Assembly: GCF_008042145.1 (NCBI RefSeq) | Contig: NZ_RDBH01000129.1 | Coordinates: 395,314-446,498 of the forward strand | DNA: 51,185 nucleotides | Direction of reading: 5' to 3' | Source: Streptomyces sp. adm13(2018) | GTDB lineage: Bacteria; Actinomycetota; Actinomycetes; Streptomycetales; Streptomycetaceae | Shown: piece by piece, positions 31,443-39,792 of the stretch | Position numbering within the stretch: the first letter of the stretch is position 1 | Layout of the letters: each line of letters opens with the position of its first letter | The notes under the pieces: generated by a model | The model's input: the letters and a program-made list of their open reading frames with translations, nothing else | Told to the model about the DNA's origin: nothing | Databases searched by the model: none | Made by a program: the position numbers and the translations under genes

Positions 31443-33230
31443 TCACGCGAAGCGGGCGATCGGGTTCACCAGGTCGCCGACGAGCTGGAGGGCCGCCGAC
31501 GGGTCCGAGAGGTCGACCATCTGCTTGTTGTTGCGGAGCTGGAGGCGGTTCAGGGCCGACAGCGCGAAGGTCTCCGCGAACATGTCGTACTGGGCGAACC
31601 GGTCCGCCAGCTCCGGCTTCGACCGCTCGTAGCCGCGCACGCACTCCGCGACCGTCCGCCAGAAGTCGTCCTCGCCGAGGACGCCCTCCGCGGCGAGCGT
31701 CGACGCCAGGAAGCGGAAGAAGCAGTCGAAGACGTCCGTGAAGACCGACAGGAGCTTCATGTCCTCCGGGATGTCCGCACGGACCCGCTCCACCGCCGGC
31801 GGCAGGACCGCCGCCGGGTCCATGACGACGATCTCCTCGGCGATGTCCTTGAAGATCGCCCGCACCACCGCGCCGCGCTCGTCGAGGACCAGGATCACGT
31901 TCTCGCCGTGCGGCATGAACGCCAGGTCGTACGCGTAGAAGCTGTGCAGGACCGGGAGGAGGTAGGCGTCCAGGTACTGCCGGAGCCACCCGGTCGGCTC
32001 CTGGCCCGACTCCTTGATCAGCGCGCCCGCGAACGACGCGCCCGCGCGGTCCACGTGCAGGAGGGACGCCATCGTCGCCGGCCGCTCGCCCTCGGCGAGG
32101 GTCGGCACCGGGGACTCGCGCCAGAGCGCCGCCAGCATCTTGCGGTACGGCGAGTAGCGGTCGGTCGCCGCCTCGTACTCCAGGTGCCGGTAGCCCACGG
32201 CCGCCCGCTCCCGGATGATCGAGAAGCGCGCCGCCGCGAAGACGGAGTCCGACTCGATCAGGGTGTGCAGCCAGTCGTTGATGGCCGGCGTGGCCTCCAT
32301 GTACGCGGCCGACAGGCCCCGCATGAAGCCCATGTTGAGGACGGAGAGCGCCGTCTTCACATAGTGCTTGGCCGGGTCCGAGGTGTTGAAGAAGGTACGG
32401 ATCGACTGCTGCGCCAGATAGGTGTCGTCGCCCTCGCCCAGGTACACCAGGCGCTGCTGCGCCACCTCGGCCGCGAACGTCACCGACAGCTTGTTCCACC
32501 ACTGCCAGGGGTGCACCGGCATCAGGAGGTAGTCGGCCAGGTCCAGGCCGCGGGCCGCCAGGGTCGCCGCGAAGGCGTCCACCGCCGCGTCGCCGAGCTC
32601 CTCGCGGACGAAGACCTCGTAGTCGATGCCCGCGCCGGCCGTGAAGGTGGTCCGGTCGCGCCGCGCCGCCAGCCAGATCAGCCGGATGTCGCTCGCCGCC
32701 TCGGGGGCGTACGCGCGGAACTCGTCGACGCCGAAGCCGAGCCGGCCGTTGTTGGCGACGAAGCAGGGGTGGCCCTCGGTCATCCCCGTCTCGATCGCCT
32801 GGAAGCCCGCCCGGGCCAGCTCGGCGGAGGTCACCGGCTCCTTGGTCGCCTTGAAGGCCGTGCCCGCCAGCGTGGAGGAGATCTCCTCCAGGTACACCGG
32901 CAGGACCTCGTCGCTCAGGCCGAGGGCGCCGCGCAGCTCGGTCACGAACTGGAGGGCGTCCAGCGGGAGCTGCTCGTCGCCGCGGTGGCGGCTGATCGAC
33001 TCGGCGTAGACCTGCCAGTGGTCGAGGGCGAACCGGTCCGCGGTGAAGCGGTACTCGGTGGCGCCGTCGTCCGACCGGACCACGTACCGGCTGTCGCCGA
33101 GCTCCCGCGGGTCCAGCAGCCGCTCGTGGGCGAACTCGGCGAGGCCCTTGCGGATCAGCGCGCGGTTGGCCTCGGCCCAGAGCTCGGGCGTGAGGTGCGC
33201 GACGGGGTTCGCGCGGTCGGTGGCGCTCAT
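31443..33230 (-). CDS. desD: DesD, desferrioxamine NRPS-independent siderophore synthetase
   Basis: 595 aa, ATG start overlapping desC (ATGA). An IucA/IucC-family NIS synthetase with the family motifs GHPCFVANNGRLGFGVDEFR, LMPVHPWQWWNKL and AFMPHGENVILVLDERG (ATP and acceptor sites). It adenylates and joins N-hydroxy-N-succinyl-cadaverine units, then closes the ring to desferrioxamine E. Last gene of desABCD, terminated by the hairpin at 31388-31432. Confidence 0.96.
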   Translation of the reverse strand: MSATDRANPVAHLTPELWAEANRALIRKGLAEFAHERLLDPRELGDSRYVVRSDDGATEYRFTADRFALDHWQVYAESISRHRGDEQLPLDALQFVTELRGALGLSDEVLPVYLEEISSTLAGTAFKATKEPVTSAELARAGFQAIETGMTEGHPCFVANNGRLGFGVDEFRAYAPEAASDIRLIWLAARRDRTTFTAGAGIDYEVFVREELGDAAVDAFAATLAARGLDLADYLLMPVHPWQWWNKLSVTFAAEVAQQRLVYLGEGDDTYLAQQSIRTFFNTSDPAKHYVKTALSVLNMGFMRGLSAAYMEATPAINDWLHTLIESDSVFAAARFSIIRERAAVGYRHLEYEAATDRYSPYRKMLAALWRESPVPTLAEGERPATMASLLHVDRAGASFAGALIKESGQEPTGWLRQYLDAYLLPVLHSFYAYDLAFMPHGENVILVLDERGAVVRAIFKDIAEEIVVMDPAAVLPPAVERVRADIPEDMKLLSVFTDVFDCFFRFLASTLAAEGVLGEDDFWRTVAECVRGYERSKPELADRFAQYDMFAETFALSALNRLQLRNNKQMVDLSDPSAALQLVGDLVNPIARFA

Positions 33231-33757
33231 ACGGCGGCTCCCACGGCGGCCTCGAACTGCTCCCGGGTGCAGAAGCTCAGCAGGGCCTTCTTCTCGGGCT
33301 TCTGGATCTCCCGCTCGGGCACGAAGCCGACGACCGCGTTGAGCGCGTGGACGGCCTTGTTGGCCACGTCCGGCTCGACGACGACCCGCTTCGTCGCCGG
33401 ATCGGCGAACAGCTCCGTCATCACGGCGGTGATCACGGTCCGCGTGAAGCCGTGCACGGGGGTGTCGGTGGGCGCGACGAGGAAGTGCATGCCGACGTCG
33501 CCGGGGAGCGGGTCGTAGAGCCCGACCAGCTCCAGGTGCGCGGGGTCGTACCGCTCCATCAGGAAGGCGGGCTCGCCGTCGACCAGACCGATGAAGACAT
33601 GGTGGTGCGGGTGGGCGCTGAACGCCGCGTACTCGCGCTCGACGTCCTGGAGCGTGGCGTCCTGCATCATCCAGTAGGCGGCCTTGGGGTGGGTGACCCA
33701 GGGATGGATCAGCGCCGCGTCCTTCAGCGGGTCGAAGGGGCGTATCGATACGGTCAT
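33227..33757 (-). CDS. desC: DesC, N-hydroxycadaverine acyltransferase
   Basis: 176 aa from ATG 33757, overlapping desB (ATGA) and desD (ATGA). A GNAT-fold acyltransferase of the IucB/RhbD type: [16 protein letters not shown] at the start, [20 protein letters not shown], then [13 protein letters not shown] and the CoA-binding half ([20 protein letters not shown]). It transfers succinyl or acetyl groups to N-hydroxycadaverine. Confidence 0.93.
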   Translation of the reverse strand: MTVSIRPFDPLKDAALIHPWVTHPKAAYWMMQDATLQDVEREYAAFSAHPHHHVFIGLVDGEPAFLMERYDPAHLELVGLYDPLPGDVGMHFLVAPTDTPVHGFTRTVITAVMTELFADPATKRVVVEPDVANKAVHALNAVVGFVPEREIQKPEKKALLSFCTREQFEAAVGAAV

Positions 33758-35037
33758 GCCGCGAACTCCTGGAAAGCGATGGTCTTCTCGACGGGGTAGT
33801 ACTCGTAGCCCAGCATCGCCCCGATGATGTACGCGTTGCGGTACGCCCCCATGCCGAGGTCGGGCGAGGTGATCGAGTGGGTGTGCACGGAGGAGTTCTG
33901 GACGAACACCCCGCGGCCCGTCGTGTCGACGGCGTAGTTGCGGGCCACGTCGAAGCGGCCCCGGCCGTCCCAGTTGAGGCGGTCGCGGACCGGCTCCAGG
34001 AAGGCGGGGACGCTGTACCGGTAGCCGGTGGCGAGGATCAGGCCCTCGGTGTCCAGGGTGAAGTCCCGCTCCTGCTCCTCCTGGCGGAAGCCGAGGGTGT
34101 ACGTGCCCGTCGACTCCTCGTACGCGGCGTCGTGCAGCGCGGAGTTGGTGAGGAGCCGGGTGGGGACGGGGCCGTTCAGGTTCTTCTGGTAGAGCAGGTC
34201 GAAGATGGCGTCGATCAGCTCGCCGTCGATGCCCTTGAAGAGGCCCTTCTGCTCGGTCTCCAGGCGGTAGCGGGTCCGCTCGGGCAGCGCGTGGAAGTAG
34301 TCCACGTACTCCGGGGACGTCATCTCCAGGGTGAGCTTGGTGTACTCCAGCGGGAAGAAGCGCGGGGAGCGCGTCACCCAGTTCAGCCGGTACCCGTGGA
34401 CGTCGATCTCGCTCAGGAGGTCGTAGTAGATCTCCGCGGCGCTCTGGCCGCTGCCGACCAGGGTGATCGACTTCTTCTTCTGGAGCGCCTCCTTGTTCGG
34501 GAGGTAGCGCGAGTTGTGGATGAGGTCGCCGCCGAGGCCCCGGCAGTTCTCGGGGACGTACGGCGGGGTGCCGGTGCCCAGCACCAGACGGCGGGCGCGG
34601 AACGTCTCCCCGGCCTCGGTCGTCACCGCGTACACCTCGGCCGCCTCGTCGAACTCCACGGTCGCGACGGTCGTCGAGAAGCGGACCGAGGAGAGGCGCC
34701 CGGCGGCCCAGCGGCAGTAGTCGTTGTACTCGGTGCGCAGCGGGTAGAAGTTCTCGCGGATGTAGAACGAGTACAGCCGGCCCTTGTCCTTGAGGTAGTT
34801 CAGGAACGAGTACGGCGAGGTCGGGTCGGCCATCGTGACCAGGTCCGACATGAACGGGGTCTGGAGGTGCGCGCCCTCCAGGAACATCCCGGAGTGCCAC
34901 TCGAAGTCGGGCTTGGACTCCAGGAAGAGGCCGTTCAGCTCGTCGATCGGCTCGGTCAGGCAGGCGAGACCGAGGTTGAACGGACCGAGTCCGATGCCGA
35001 TGAAGTCGTGGATCTCGGTCGTCTCAGGCGTGGACAA
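33754..35037 (-). CDS. desB: DesB, cadaverine N-monooxygenase
   Basis: 427 aa, TTG start, overlapping the desA stop by 14 bp. FAD-binding [14 protein letters not shown] at the N-terminus, an NADPH site ([16 protein letters not shown]), and the late [15 protein letters not shown] motif. This is the lysine/ornithine N-hydroxylase family (IucD, SidA), which here acts on cadaverine from DesA. FAD and NADPH dependent. Confidence 0.95.
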   Translation of the reverse strand: MSTPETTEIHDFIGIGLGPFNLGLACLTEPIDELNGLFLESKPDFEWHSGMFLEGAHLQTPFMSDLVTMADPTSPYSFLNYLKDKGRLYSFYIRENFYPLRTEYNDYCRWAAGRLSSVRFSTTVATVEFDEAAEVYAVTTEAGETFRARRLVLGTGTPPYVPENCRGLGGDLIHNSRYLPNKEALQKKKSITLVGSGQSAAEIYYDLLSEIDVHGYRLNWVTRSPRFFPLEYTKLTLEMTSPEYVDYFHALPERTRYRLETEQKGLFKGIDGELIDAIFDLLYQKNLNGPVPTRLLTNSALHDAAYEESTGTYTLGFRQEEQERDFTLDTEGLILATGYRYSVPAFLEPVRDRLNWDGRGRFDVARNYAVDTTGRGVFVQNSSVHTHSITSPDLGMGAYRNAYIIGAMLGYEYYPVEKTIAFQEFAA

Positions 35038-36502
35038 GGGTCTCTCCCAGGTACTGCTCGGCGTGGCCGGCGATCAGATCGAGGACGGCGGCGATGTCGG
35101 CCGCGGTGGTCTCGGGGTTGAGCAGGGTGAACTTGAGGTACTGGCGGCCGTCGACCTTGGTGCCCGCGACGACGGCCTCGCCGGAGGCGAACAGGGCCTT
35201 GCGGGCGTGCAGGTTGGCGCGGTCGATCTCCTCGGGGGAGGCGGCGGCGGCCGGGATGTAGCGGTAGACGAGGGTGGAGAGCTGCGGCTCGACGACGACG
35301 TCGTAGCGCGGGTCGGCGGCGAGCAGGGCGAAGCCCTCGGCGGCCAGGTCGCAGACCTCGTCGAAGAGCGAGCCGACGCCGTCGGCGCCCATCACGCGCA
35401 GCGTCATCCAGAGCTTGAGCGCGTCGAAGCGGCGGGTGGTCTGGAGGGACTTGTCGACCTGGTTGGGCAACCGCTCGGCGAGCATGGGGGTCCCCCCTGT
35501 TCGAGCGGAGTCGAGAACGTGGGGGAGGGCCGGGTTCAGGTAGTCGGCGTGGTAGGTCGCGTGGCGCAGGGTCGCCCCGTCGCGGACCAGGAACGCGGAG
35601 GAGCTCACCGGCTGGAAGAACGACTTGTGGAAGTCGACGGTGACCGAGTCGGCCTTCTCGATGCCGTCCAGGAGGTGGCGGCGGGTCGGCGAGGCGAGCA
35701 GTCCGCAGCCGTAGGCCGCGTCGACGTGCATCCAGGCGCCGTACTCGTCGGCCAGCGCGGCGATCTCGTGCAGCGGGTCGATGGAGCCGAAGTCGGTGGT
35801 GCCGGCGGTGGCGACGACCGCCATCGGGACGAGGCCCTCGGCGCGGCAGGCCTCCAGCTCGGCGGCGAGGACGACGGACTGCATGCGCTTGTTCCGGTCG
35901 ACCGGGATGGAGACGACGGCGTCCATGCCGAGGCCGAGGAGCTTCGCCGACTTCTGGACGCTGAAGTGGCTGCACTCGGACGAGAAGATCCGCAGCTTCG
36001 ACAGGTCGGTGCTCTTCGCCTCCTCGCGGGCGAGCAGCAGCGCCTGGAGGTTGGACTGCGAACCGCCGCTGGTGAACACGCCGTCGGCGGCCGGGCCGAA
36101 GCCGACGCGGCCGTTGGTCCAGTCGACGAGCTTGCGCTCGATGAGGGTGCCGCCGGCGCTCTGGTCCCAGGTGTCCAGCGAGGAGTTGACCGCCGAGAGG
36201 ACGGCCTCGCCGAGGACGGCCGGGATGACCACGGGGCAGTTGAGGTGGCCCAGGTAGCGGGGGTGGTGGAAGTAGACGGCGTCGCGGAGGTAGACGTCCT
36301 CCAGCTCGTCGAGCGCGGCGGAGGCGTCGCCCAGCGGCCGGTCGAGGTCGACGGCGTCGATGGCGGGCGCGAGCTCGGCCGGGGTCACTCCGGTGAACGG
36401 GCCCCGGGTCGCGGCGAGTTTCCCCGCCACCCGCTCGACTCCCTCGGTGACGGAGCGTCGGTAGCTCTCCGCCGTGGCGTCGTTGAGCAGGTGAGAGCGC
36501 AT
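35024..36502 (-). CDS. desA: DesA, lysine decarboxylase, with an in-frame repeat insertion
   Basis: 492 aa from ATG 36502 ([18 protein letters not shown]), with GGAGG nine bases upstream; the open frame reaches 36580 but without an RBS. A PLP group II decarboxylase: K293 in [15 protein letters not shown] is the Schiff-base lysine, with HVDAAYGCG upstream. It turns lysine into cadaverine. Residues about 325-340 ([16 protein letters not shown]) are encoded by a short repeat of a kind scattered in Streptomyces genomes and look like an insertion into a loop. Transcription is expected from an iron-repressed promoter under the iron box at 36578-36596. Confidence 0.95.
   Translation of the reverse strand: MRSHLLNDATAESYRRSVTEGVERVAGKLAATRGPFTGVTPAELAPAIDAVDLDRPLGDASAALDELEDVYLRDAVYFHHPRYLGHLNCPVVIPAVLGEAVLSAVNSSLDTWDQSAGGTLIERKLVDWTNGRVGFGPAADGVFTSGGSQSNLQALLLAREEAKSTDLSKLRIFSSECSHFSVQKSAKLLGLGMDAVVSIPVDRNKRMQSVVLAAELEACRAEGLVPMAVVATAGTTDFGSIDPLHEIAALADEYGAWMHVDAAYGCGLLASPTRRHLLDGIEKADSVTVDFHKSFFQPVSSSAFLVRDGATLRHATYHADYLNPALPHVLDSARTGGTPMLAERLPNQVDKSLQTTRRFDALKLWMTLRVMGADGVGSLFDEVCDLAAEGFALLAADPRYDVVVEPQLSTLVYRYIPAAAASPEEIDRANLHARKALFASGEAVVAGTKVDGRQYLKFTLLNPETTAADIAAVLDLIAGHAEQYLGETLVHA
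35483..35528 (-). repeat. REP-like short palindromic insertion in desA
   Basis: About 46 bp. On the minus strand it reads CCCCCACGTTCTCGACTCCG followed by CTCGAACAGGGGGGACCCCC. I know very similar C-run/CTCGA/G-run sequences from many Streptomyces loci. Here it is in frame and adds about 16 residues. The copy is imperfectly palindromic. Confidence 0.6.
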
Positions 36503-36553
36503 GTGGGGGGCCTCCAGGCACGGGGCTGGGTCGCGCCCTCCGGACAGGGGAAA

Positions 36554-36623
36554 GGGGCGAGGGGCGACACGGTGAAACAAGGTTAGCCTAACCTAACTCT
36601 TTCACCGTGTCGTCCCTCGCCCC
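36554..36623. repeat. 24-bp inverted repeat surrounding the desA iron box
   Basis: Arms 36554-36577 and 36600-36623 are reverse complements at 23 of 24 positions and enclose 22 bp that hold the iron box. The inner 13 bp of each arm (CGACACGGTGAAA and complement) are perfect. Confidence 0.9.
36578..36596. promoter_or_regulatory. DmdR-type iron box of desABCD
   Basis: CAAGGTTAGCCTAACCTAA matches the 19-bp actinobacterial iron box (TTAGGTTAGCCTAACCTAA) at 17 positions. It lies about 75 bp upstream of the desA ATG. Iron-loaded DmdR1/DtxR-like repressor should shut the operon off. Confidence 0.9.
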
Positions 36624-36664
36624 CCATGGGACACAGGAGTTGACGTGTGTAACGTCCGGAGTGT

Positions 36665-36688
36665 CCGGTTCGTCGGCCGGCGAACCGG
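36665..36688 (-). terminator. Hairpin directly after desF
   Basis: Arms CCGGTTCG (36665-36672) and CGAACCGG (36681-36688), 8-bp stem and 8-nt loop, touching the TAG stop at 36689. It separates the siderophore-interacting gene from the desA promoter. Confidence 0.6.
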
Positions 36689-37552
36689 CTACAGGTCTTC
36701 CTGGGTGGCGTCCGGAACCTCGCGCAACGCGTCCTCGGAGAGGCCCTTGCGCCAGTAGCCCACGAACGTCACCCGGCGCCGGTCGAGTGCGCGGTCCCGC
36801 ACGAAGTGACGGCGCAGCGCCTTCACCGCGCCCGACTCGCCCGCGATCCAGACGTACGGCGCCTCCCCGGGCAGTTCGACCCCGCGCACCGCCTCCACGG
36901 CCGAGGGCGCGCCCTCCTCGCGCACCAGCCAGGTGACGGTCACGTCGGCCCGGGTGGCGAGTTCGGCGCGGTCGCCGGAGTGGGGCACCTCCAGGAACAC
37001 CTGGGCGCGGGTCCCGGCCGGCAGCCACTCCAGGATCGCCGAGGCGGCCGGAAGGGCCGTCTCGTCCGCCCAGACGAGGACGGAGTCGGCGTCCGCGGGC
37101 GGCCGGAAGCGGACGGCGGTGTTGTCGGCGACCGCCGGGCCGAGGACGGCCACCTGGTCGCCGGGGGTGGCCCGGGCGGCCCAGCGGCAGGCGGGACCGC
37201 CGTCCTCGTGGAGCGCGAAGTCGATGTCGACGGCGTTCTCGCCGTGCTCCCGCTCGGTGCGCTGCTCGCGGACGGTGTACGAGCGCATCACGGCCCGCAC
37301 GTCGTGGGGCATCGCGCGCCAGGCGCCGAGGATCGCGTACATGTCCTGCGGGGCGTCCAGCGGCGGCAGGACCGGGGCGTCCTGGCCGGGGTGCGGCAGG
37401 AAGAGGGAGAGCGACTGGTCGCGGCCGCCGGCGGCGAAGCCCTTGAGCTCGTCGCCGGTGAAGGTGACGCGGACCAGGGAGGGGCTGAGCCGCCGGGTCC
37501 GGTCCACCCGCAGGCGGAAGAACTGGAAGGGGGCGGTCTCAGGTGTCGTCAT
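36689..37552 (-). CDS. desF: Siderophore-interacting protein, probable ferrioxamine reductase (DesF-like)
   Basis: 287 aa, ATG start. A SIP-family flavoprotein: N-terminal FAD-binding barrel (SPSLVRVTFTGDELKGFAAG; MRSYTVREQRTEREHG, the FAD R-x-Y-T motif) and C-terminal NADPH half (DSVLVWADETALPAASAILE; WIAGESGAVKALRRHFVRD; VTFVGYWRKG). Such enzymes reduce ferric siderophores and free the iron. The next-door iron box and desA agree. The start is only six bases from the iron box, so its mRNA may be leaderless. Confidence 0.92.
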   Translation of the reverse strand: MTTPETAPFQFFRLRVDRTRRLSPSLVRVTFTGDELKGFAAGGRDQSLSLFLPHPGQDAPVLPPLDAPQDMYAILGAWRAMPHDVRAVMRSYTVREQRTEREHGENAVDIDFALHEDGGPACRWAARATPGDQVAVLGPAVADNTAVRFRPPADADSVLVWADETALPAASAILEWLPAGTRAQVFLEVPHSGDRAELATRADVTVTWLVREEGAPSAVEAVRGVELPGEAPYVWIAGESGAVKALRRHFVRDRALDRRRVTFVGYWRKGLSEDALREVPDATQEDL

Positions 37553-37558
37553 GGGAAC

Positions 37559-37577
37559 ATAGGTTAGCCTAACCTCA
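37559..37577. promoter_or_regulatory. DmdR-type iron box of desF
   Basis: ATAGGTTAGCCTAACCTCA matches the iron box consensus at 17 of 19 positions. It starts seven bases from the desF ATG and must cover the promoter itself. Confidence 0.9.
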
Positions 37578-37595
37578 TAAGTCCTGGGGTGTGGG

Positions 37596-37627
37596 GGAGG
37601 GCCCCACCCCGCGGGGTGGGGCCCTCC
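37596..37627. terminator. Terminator of the leucine-catabolic operon
   Basis: Arms 37596-37610 and 37613-37627 form a perfect 15-bp stem around a two-base centre, 67 bp after the acdH stop on the minus strand. Confidence 0.85.
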
Positions 37628-37693
37628 GTCAGGACCCTCCGTCCGGACCCTCCCGTCCGGGGCCGGCCGTCCTCGTCGGGACGGCCGGGCCGG

Positions 37694-38854
37694 TCAGCCC
37701 TGGAGGCCCAACTCCCGGGCGATCAGCATGCGCTGGACCTCGCTCGTGCCCTCGCCGATCTCCAGGATCTTCGAGTCGCGCCACATCCGGGCCACCGGGT
37801 ACTCGTTCATGAAGCCGTAGCCGCCGTGGATCTGGGTCGCCTCACGGGCGTTGTCCACGGCCACCGTCGAGGAGTACAGCTTCGCGATCGCCGCCTCCTT
37901 CTTGAAGGTCTGACCGAGGACCAGCCGGGAGGCCGCGTCCCGCCAGCCGATCCGGGCCATGTGCGCCCGCATCTCCATGTCGGCGATCTTGAACTGGATG
38001 GCCTGGTTGTCGCCGATCGGACGGCCGAAGGCGTGACGCTCCTTCGCGTACTTCACCGACTCGTCGACACAGCCCTGCGCCAGACCCGTCGCCAGCGCCG
38101 CGATCGCGACCCGGCCCTCGTCCAGGATCCGCAGGAACTGCGCGTACCCGCGGCCCTCCTCGCCCAGCAGGTTCTCCACCGGGACGCGCACGTCGTCGAA
38201 GGACAGCTCCCGGGTGTCCGAGGCGTTCCAGCCGACCTTCGAGTAGGGCGCGGCCACGGTGAAGCCGGGGGTGCCGGACGGGACGATGATCGAGGAGATC
38301 AGCGGACGGCCGTCGGGCTTGCGGCCGGTGACCGCCGTCACCGTCACCAGACCCGTGATGTCCGTACCCGAGTTGGTGATGAAGCACTTCGAGCCGTTGA
38401 TCACCCACTGGTCGCCGTCGCGCACGGCCGTGGTCCGGGTGCCGCCCGCGTCCGAGCCGGCGCCCGGTTCGGTGAGGCCGAAGGCGCCCAGCAGCTCGCC
38501 GGCGCAGAGCCGCGGCAGCCACTCGCGCTTCTGCTCGTCCGTACCGAAGAGGTACACCGGCATCGCGCCGAGCGAGACGCCGGCCTCCAGGGTGATCGCC
38601 ACCGAGGAGTCGACCCGGGCCAGCTCCTCCAGGGCGATCCCGAGCGCCAGGTAGTCACCGCCCATGCCGCCGTACTCCTCGGGGAACGGCAGCCCGAACA
38701 GGCCCATGCGGCCCATCTCGCGGACGATCTCGTACGGGAACTCGTGCCGCTCGTAGTAGTCGCCGATCTTCGGCGCCACGACGTCGTGCGCGAACGCCTC
38801 GACGGTACGGCGGAGTTCCTCGTGCTCTGCGGAGAGCCGGTGGTCGAGGGACAT
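37694..38854 (-). CDS. acdH: Acyl-CoA dehydrogenase of branched-chain amino acid catabolism
   Basis: 386 aa from ATG 38854 with GGAG upstream; a coupled GTG at 38866 is an alternative. FAD and substrate motifs are FGLTEPGAGSDAGGTRTTA and FITNSGTDITGLVTVTAV. The C-terminal IGEGTSEVQRMLIARELG holds the catalytic Glu at the short-chain dehydrogenase position, and ILDEGRVAIAALA lacks the helix-G Glu of mammalian isovaleryl-CoA dehydrogenase. Position in the operon points to isovaleryl-CoA oxidation. Gene order agrees with S. coelicolor acdH/fadE4. Confidence 0.9.
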   Translation of the reverse strand: MSLDHRLSAEHEELRRTVEAFAHDVVAPKIGDYYERHEFPYEIVREMGRMGLFGLPFPEEYGGMGGDYLALGIALEELARVDSSVAITLEAGVSLGAMPVYLFGTDEQKREWLPRLCAGELLGAFGLTEPGAGSDAGGTRTTAVRDGDQWVINGSKCFITNSGTDITGLVTVTAVTGRKPDGRPLISSIIVPSGTPGFTVAAPYSKVGWNASDTRELSFDDVRVPVENLLGEEGRGYAQFLRILDEGRVAIAALATGLAQGCVDESVKYAKERHAFGRPIGDNQAIQFKIADMEMRAHMARIGWRDAASRLVLGQTFKKEAAIAKLYSSTVAVDNAREATQIHGGYGFMNEYPVARMWRDSKILEIGEGTSEVQRMLIARELGLQG

Positions 38855-38862
38855 GTCTTTCG

Positions 38863-39792
38863 TCACTCCTTGTGGGAGAGGGCGCGGACGGTACGGGAGG
38901 GGCTGGGGCGGCCCAGCTGTTCGGCCATCCACACGCTCGTGGCGGTGAGGGCGGCCAGATCGACCCCGGTCTCGATACCGAGGCCGTCGAGCATCCACAC
39001 GAGATCCTCGGTGGCGAGATTGCCGGTCGCGCTCTTCGCGTACGGGCAGCCGCCCAGGCCGCCGGCGGAGGCGTCGACGGTGGTCACTCCGTGGCGGAGG
39101 GCGGCCAGCGTGTTGGACAGGGCCTGGCCGTAGGTGTCGTGGAAGTGCACGGCGAGGCGGGAGGCCGGGACACCGGCCTCGTACAGGGCCGTGAGCAGGG
39201 CCTGGACGTGGCCGGGGGTGGCGACGCCGATGGTGTCCCCGAGGCTCAGCTCGTCACAGCCCATGTCGGCGAGGGCCCTGGTGACGCGGACGACCTGCTC
39301 GATCGGGACGGCGCCCTCCCAGGGGTCGCCGAAGCACATCGAGAGATAGCCGCGGACCTTGAGGCCGGACTCTATGGCCCGGGTGACCGTCGGCGCGAAC
39401 ATCGCGAGCGCCTCGTCCACGGTCCGGTTCAGATTGGCCTTCGCGAAGGACTCGGTCGCCGAGGCGAACACCGCCACCTCGCGCGCCCCGAGCGCGAGGG
39501 CGCGGTCGAGACCCCGCTCGTTCGGCACGAGCACCGGAAGCCGGACGGGCAGATCGCGGACCTGGGGGAACAGGTCCTCGGCGTCGGCGAGTTGGGGCAC
39601 CCACCTGGGGTGCACGAAGCTGGTCGCCTCGATCGTGCCGAGCCCGGCGGCGGCGAGCCGCCGGACGAACTCGGCCTTCACGCCGGTCGGGACGGCCGTC
39701 TTCTCGTTCTGCAGCCCGTCCCTGGCCCCCACCTCGTGGATCCGCACCCGGGCGGGGAGCGACGGGTCCCCCACGGTCATCGGCAGGCTCAC
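38863..39792 (-). CDS. hmgL: Hydroxymethylglutaryl-CoA lyase
   Basis: 309 aa from GTG 39792, which overlaps the carboxylase stop (GTGA); ATG 39780 is the other choice. Motifs: [13 protein letters not shown] (catalytic Arg and Asp), [12 protein letters not shown] (metal-binding His pair) and [18 protein letters not shown] (active-site Cys). It splits HMG-CoA to acetyl-CoA and acetoacetate, the last leucine step. Length is usual for the bacterial enzyme. Confidence 0.95.
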   Translation of the reverse strand: MSLPMTVGDPSLPARVRIHEVGARDGLQNEKTAVPTGVKAEFVRRLAAAGLGTIEATSFVHPRWVPQLADAEDLFPQVRDLPVRLPVLVPNERGLDRALALGAREVAVFASATESFAKANLNRTVDEALAMFAPTVTRAIESGLKVRGYLSMCFGDPWEGAVPIEQVVRVTRALADMGCDELSLGDTIGVATPGHVQALLTALYEAGVPASRLAVHFHDTYGQALSNTLAALRHGVTTVDASAGGLGGCPYAKSATGNLATEDLVWMLDGLGIETGVDLAALTATSVWMAEQLGRPSPSRTVRALSHKE

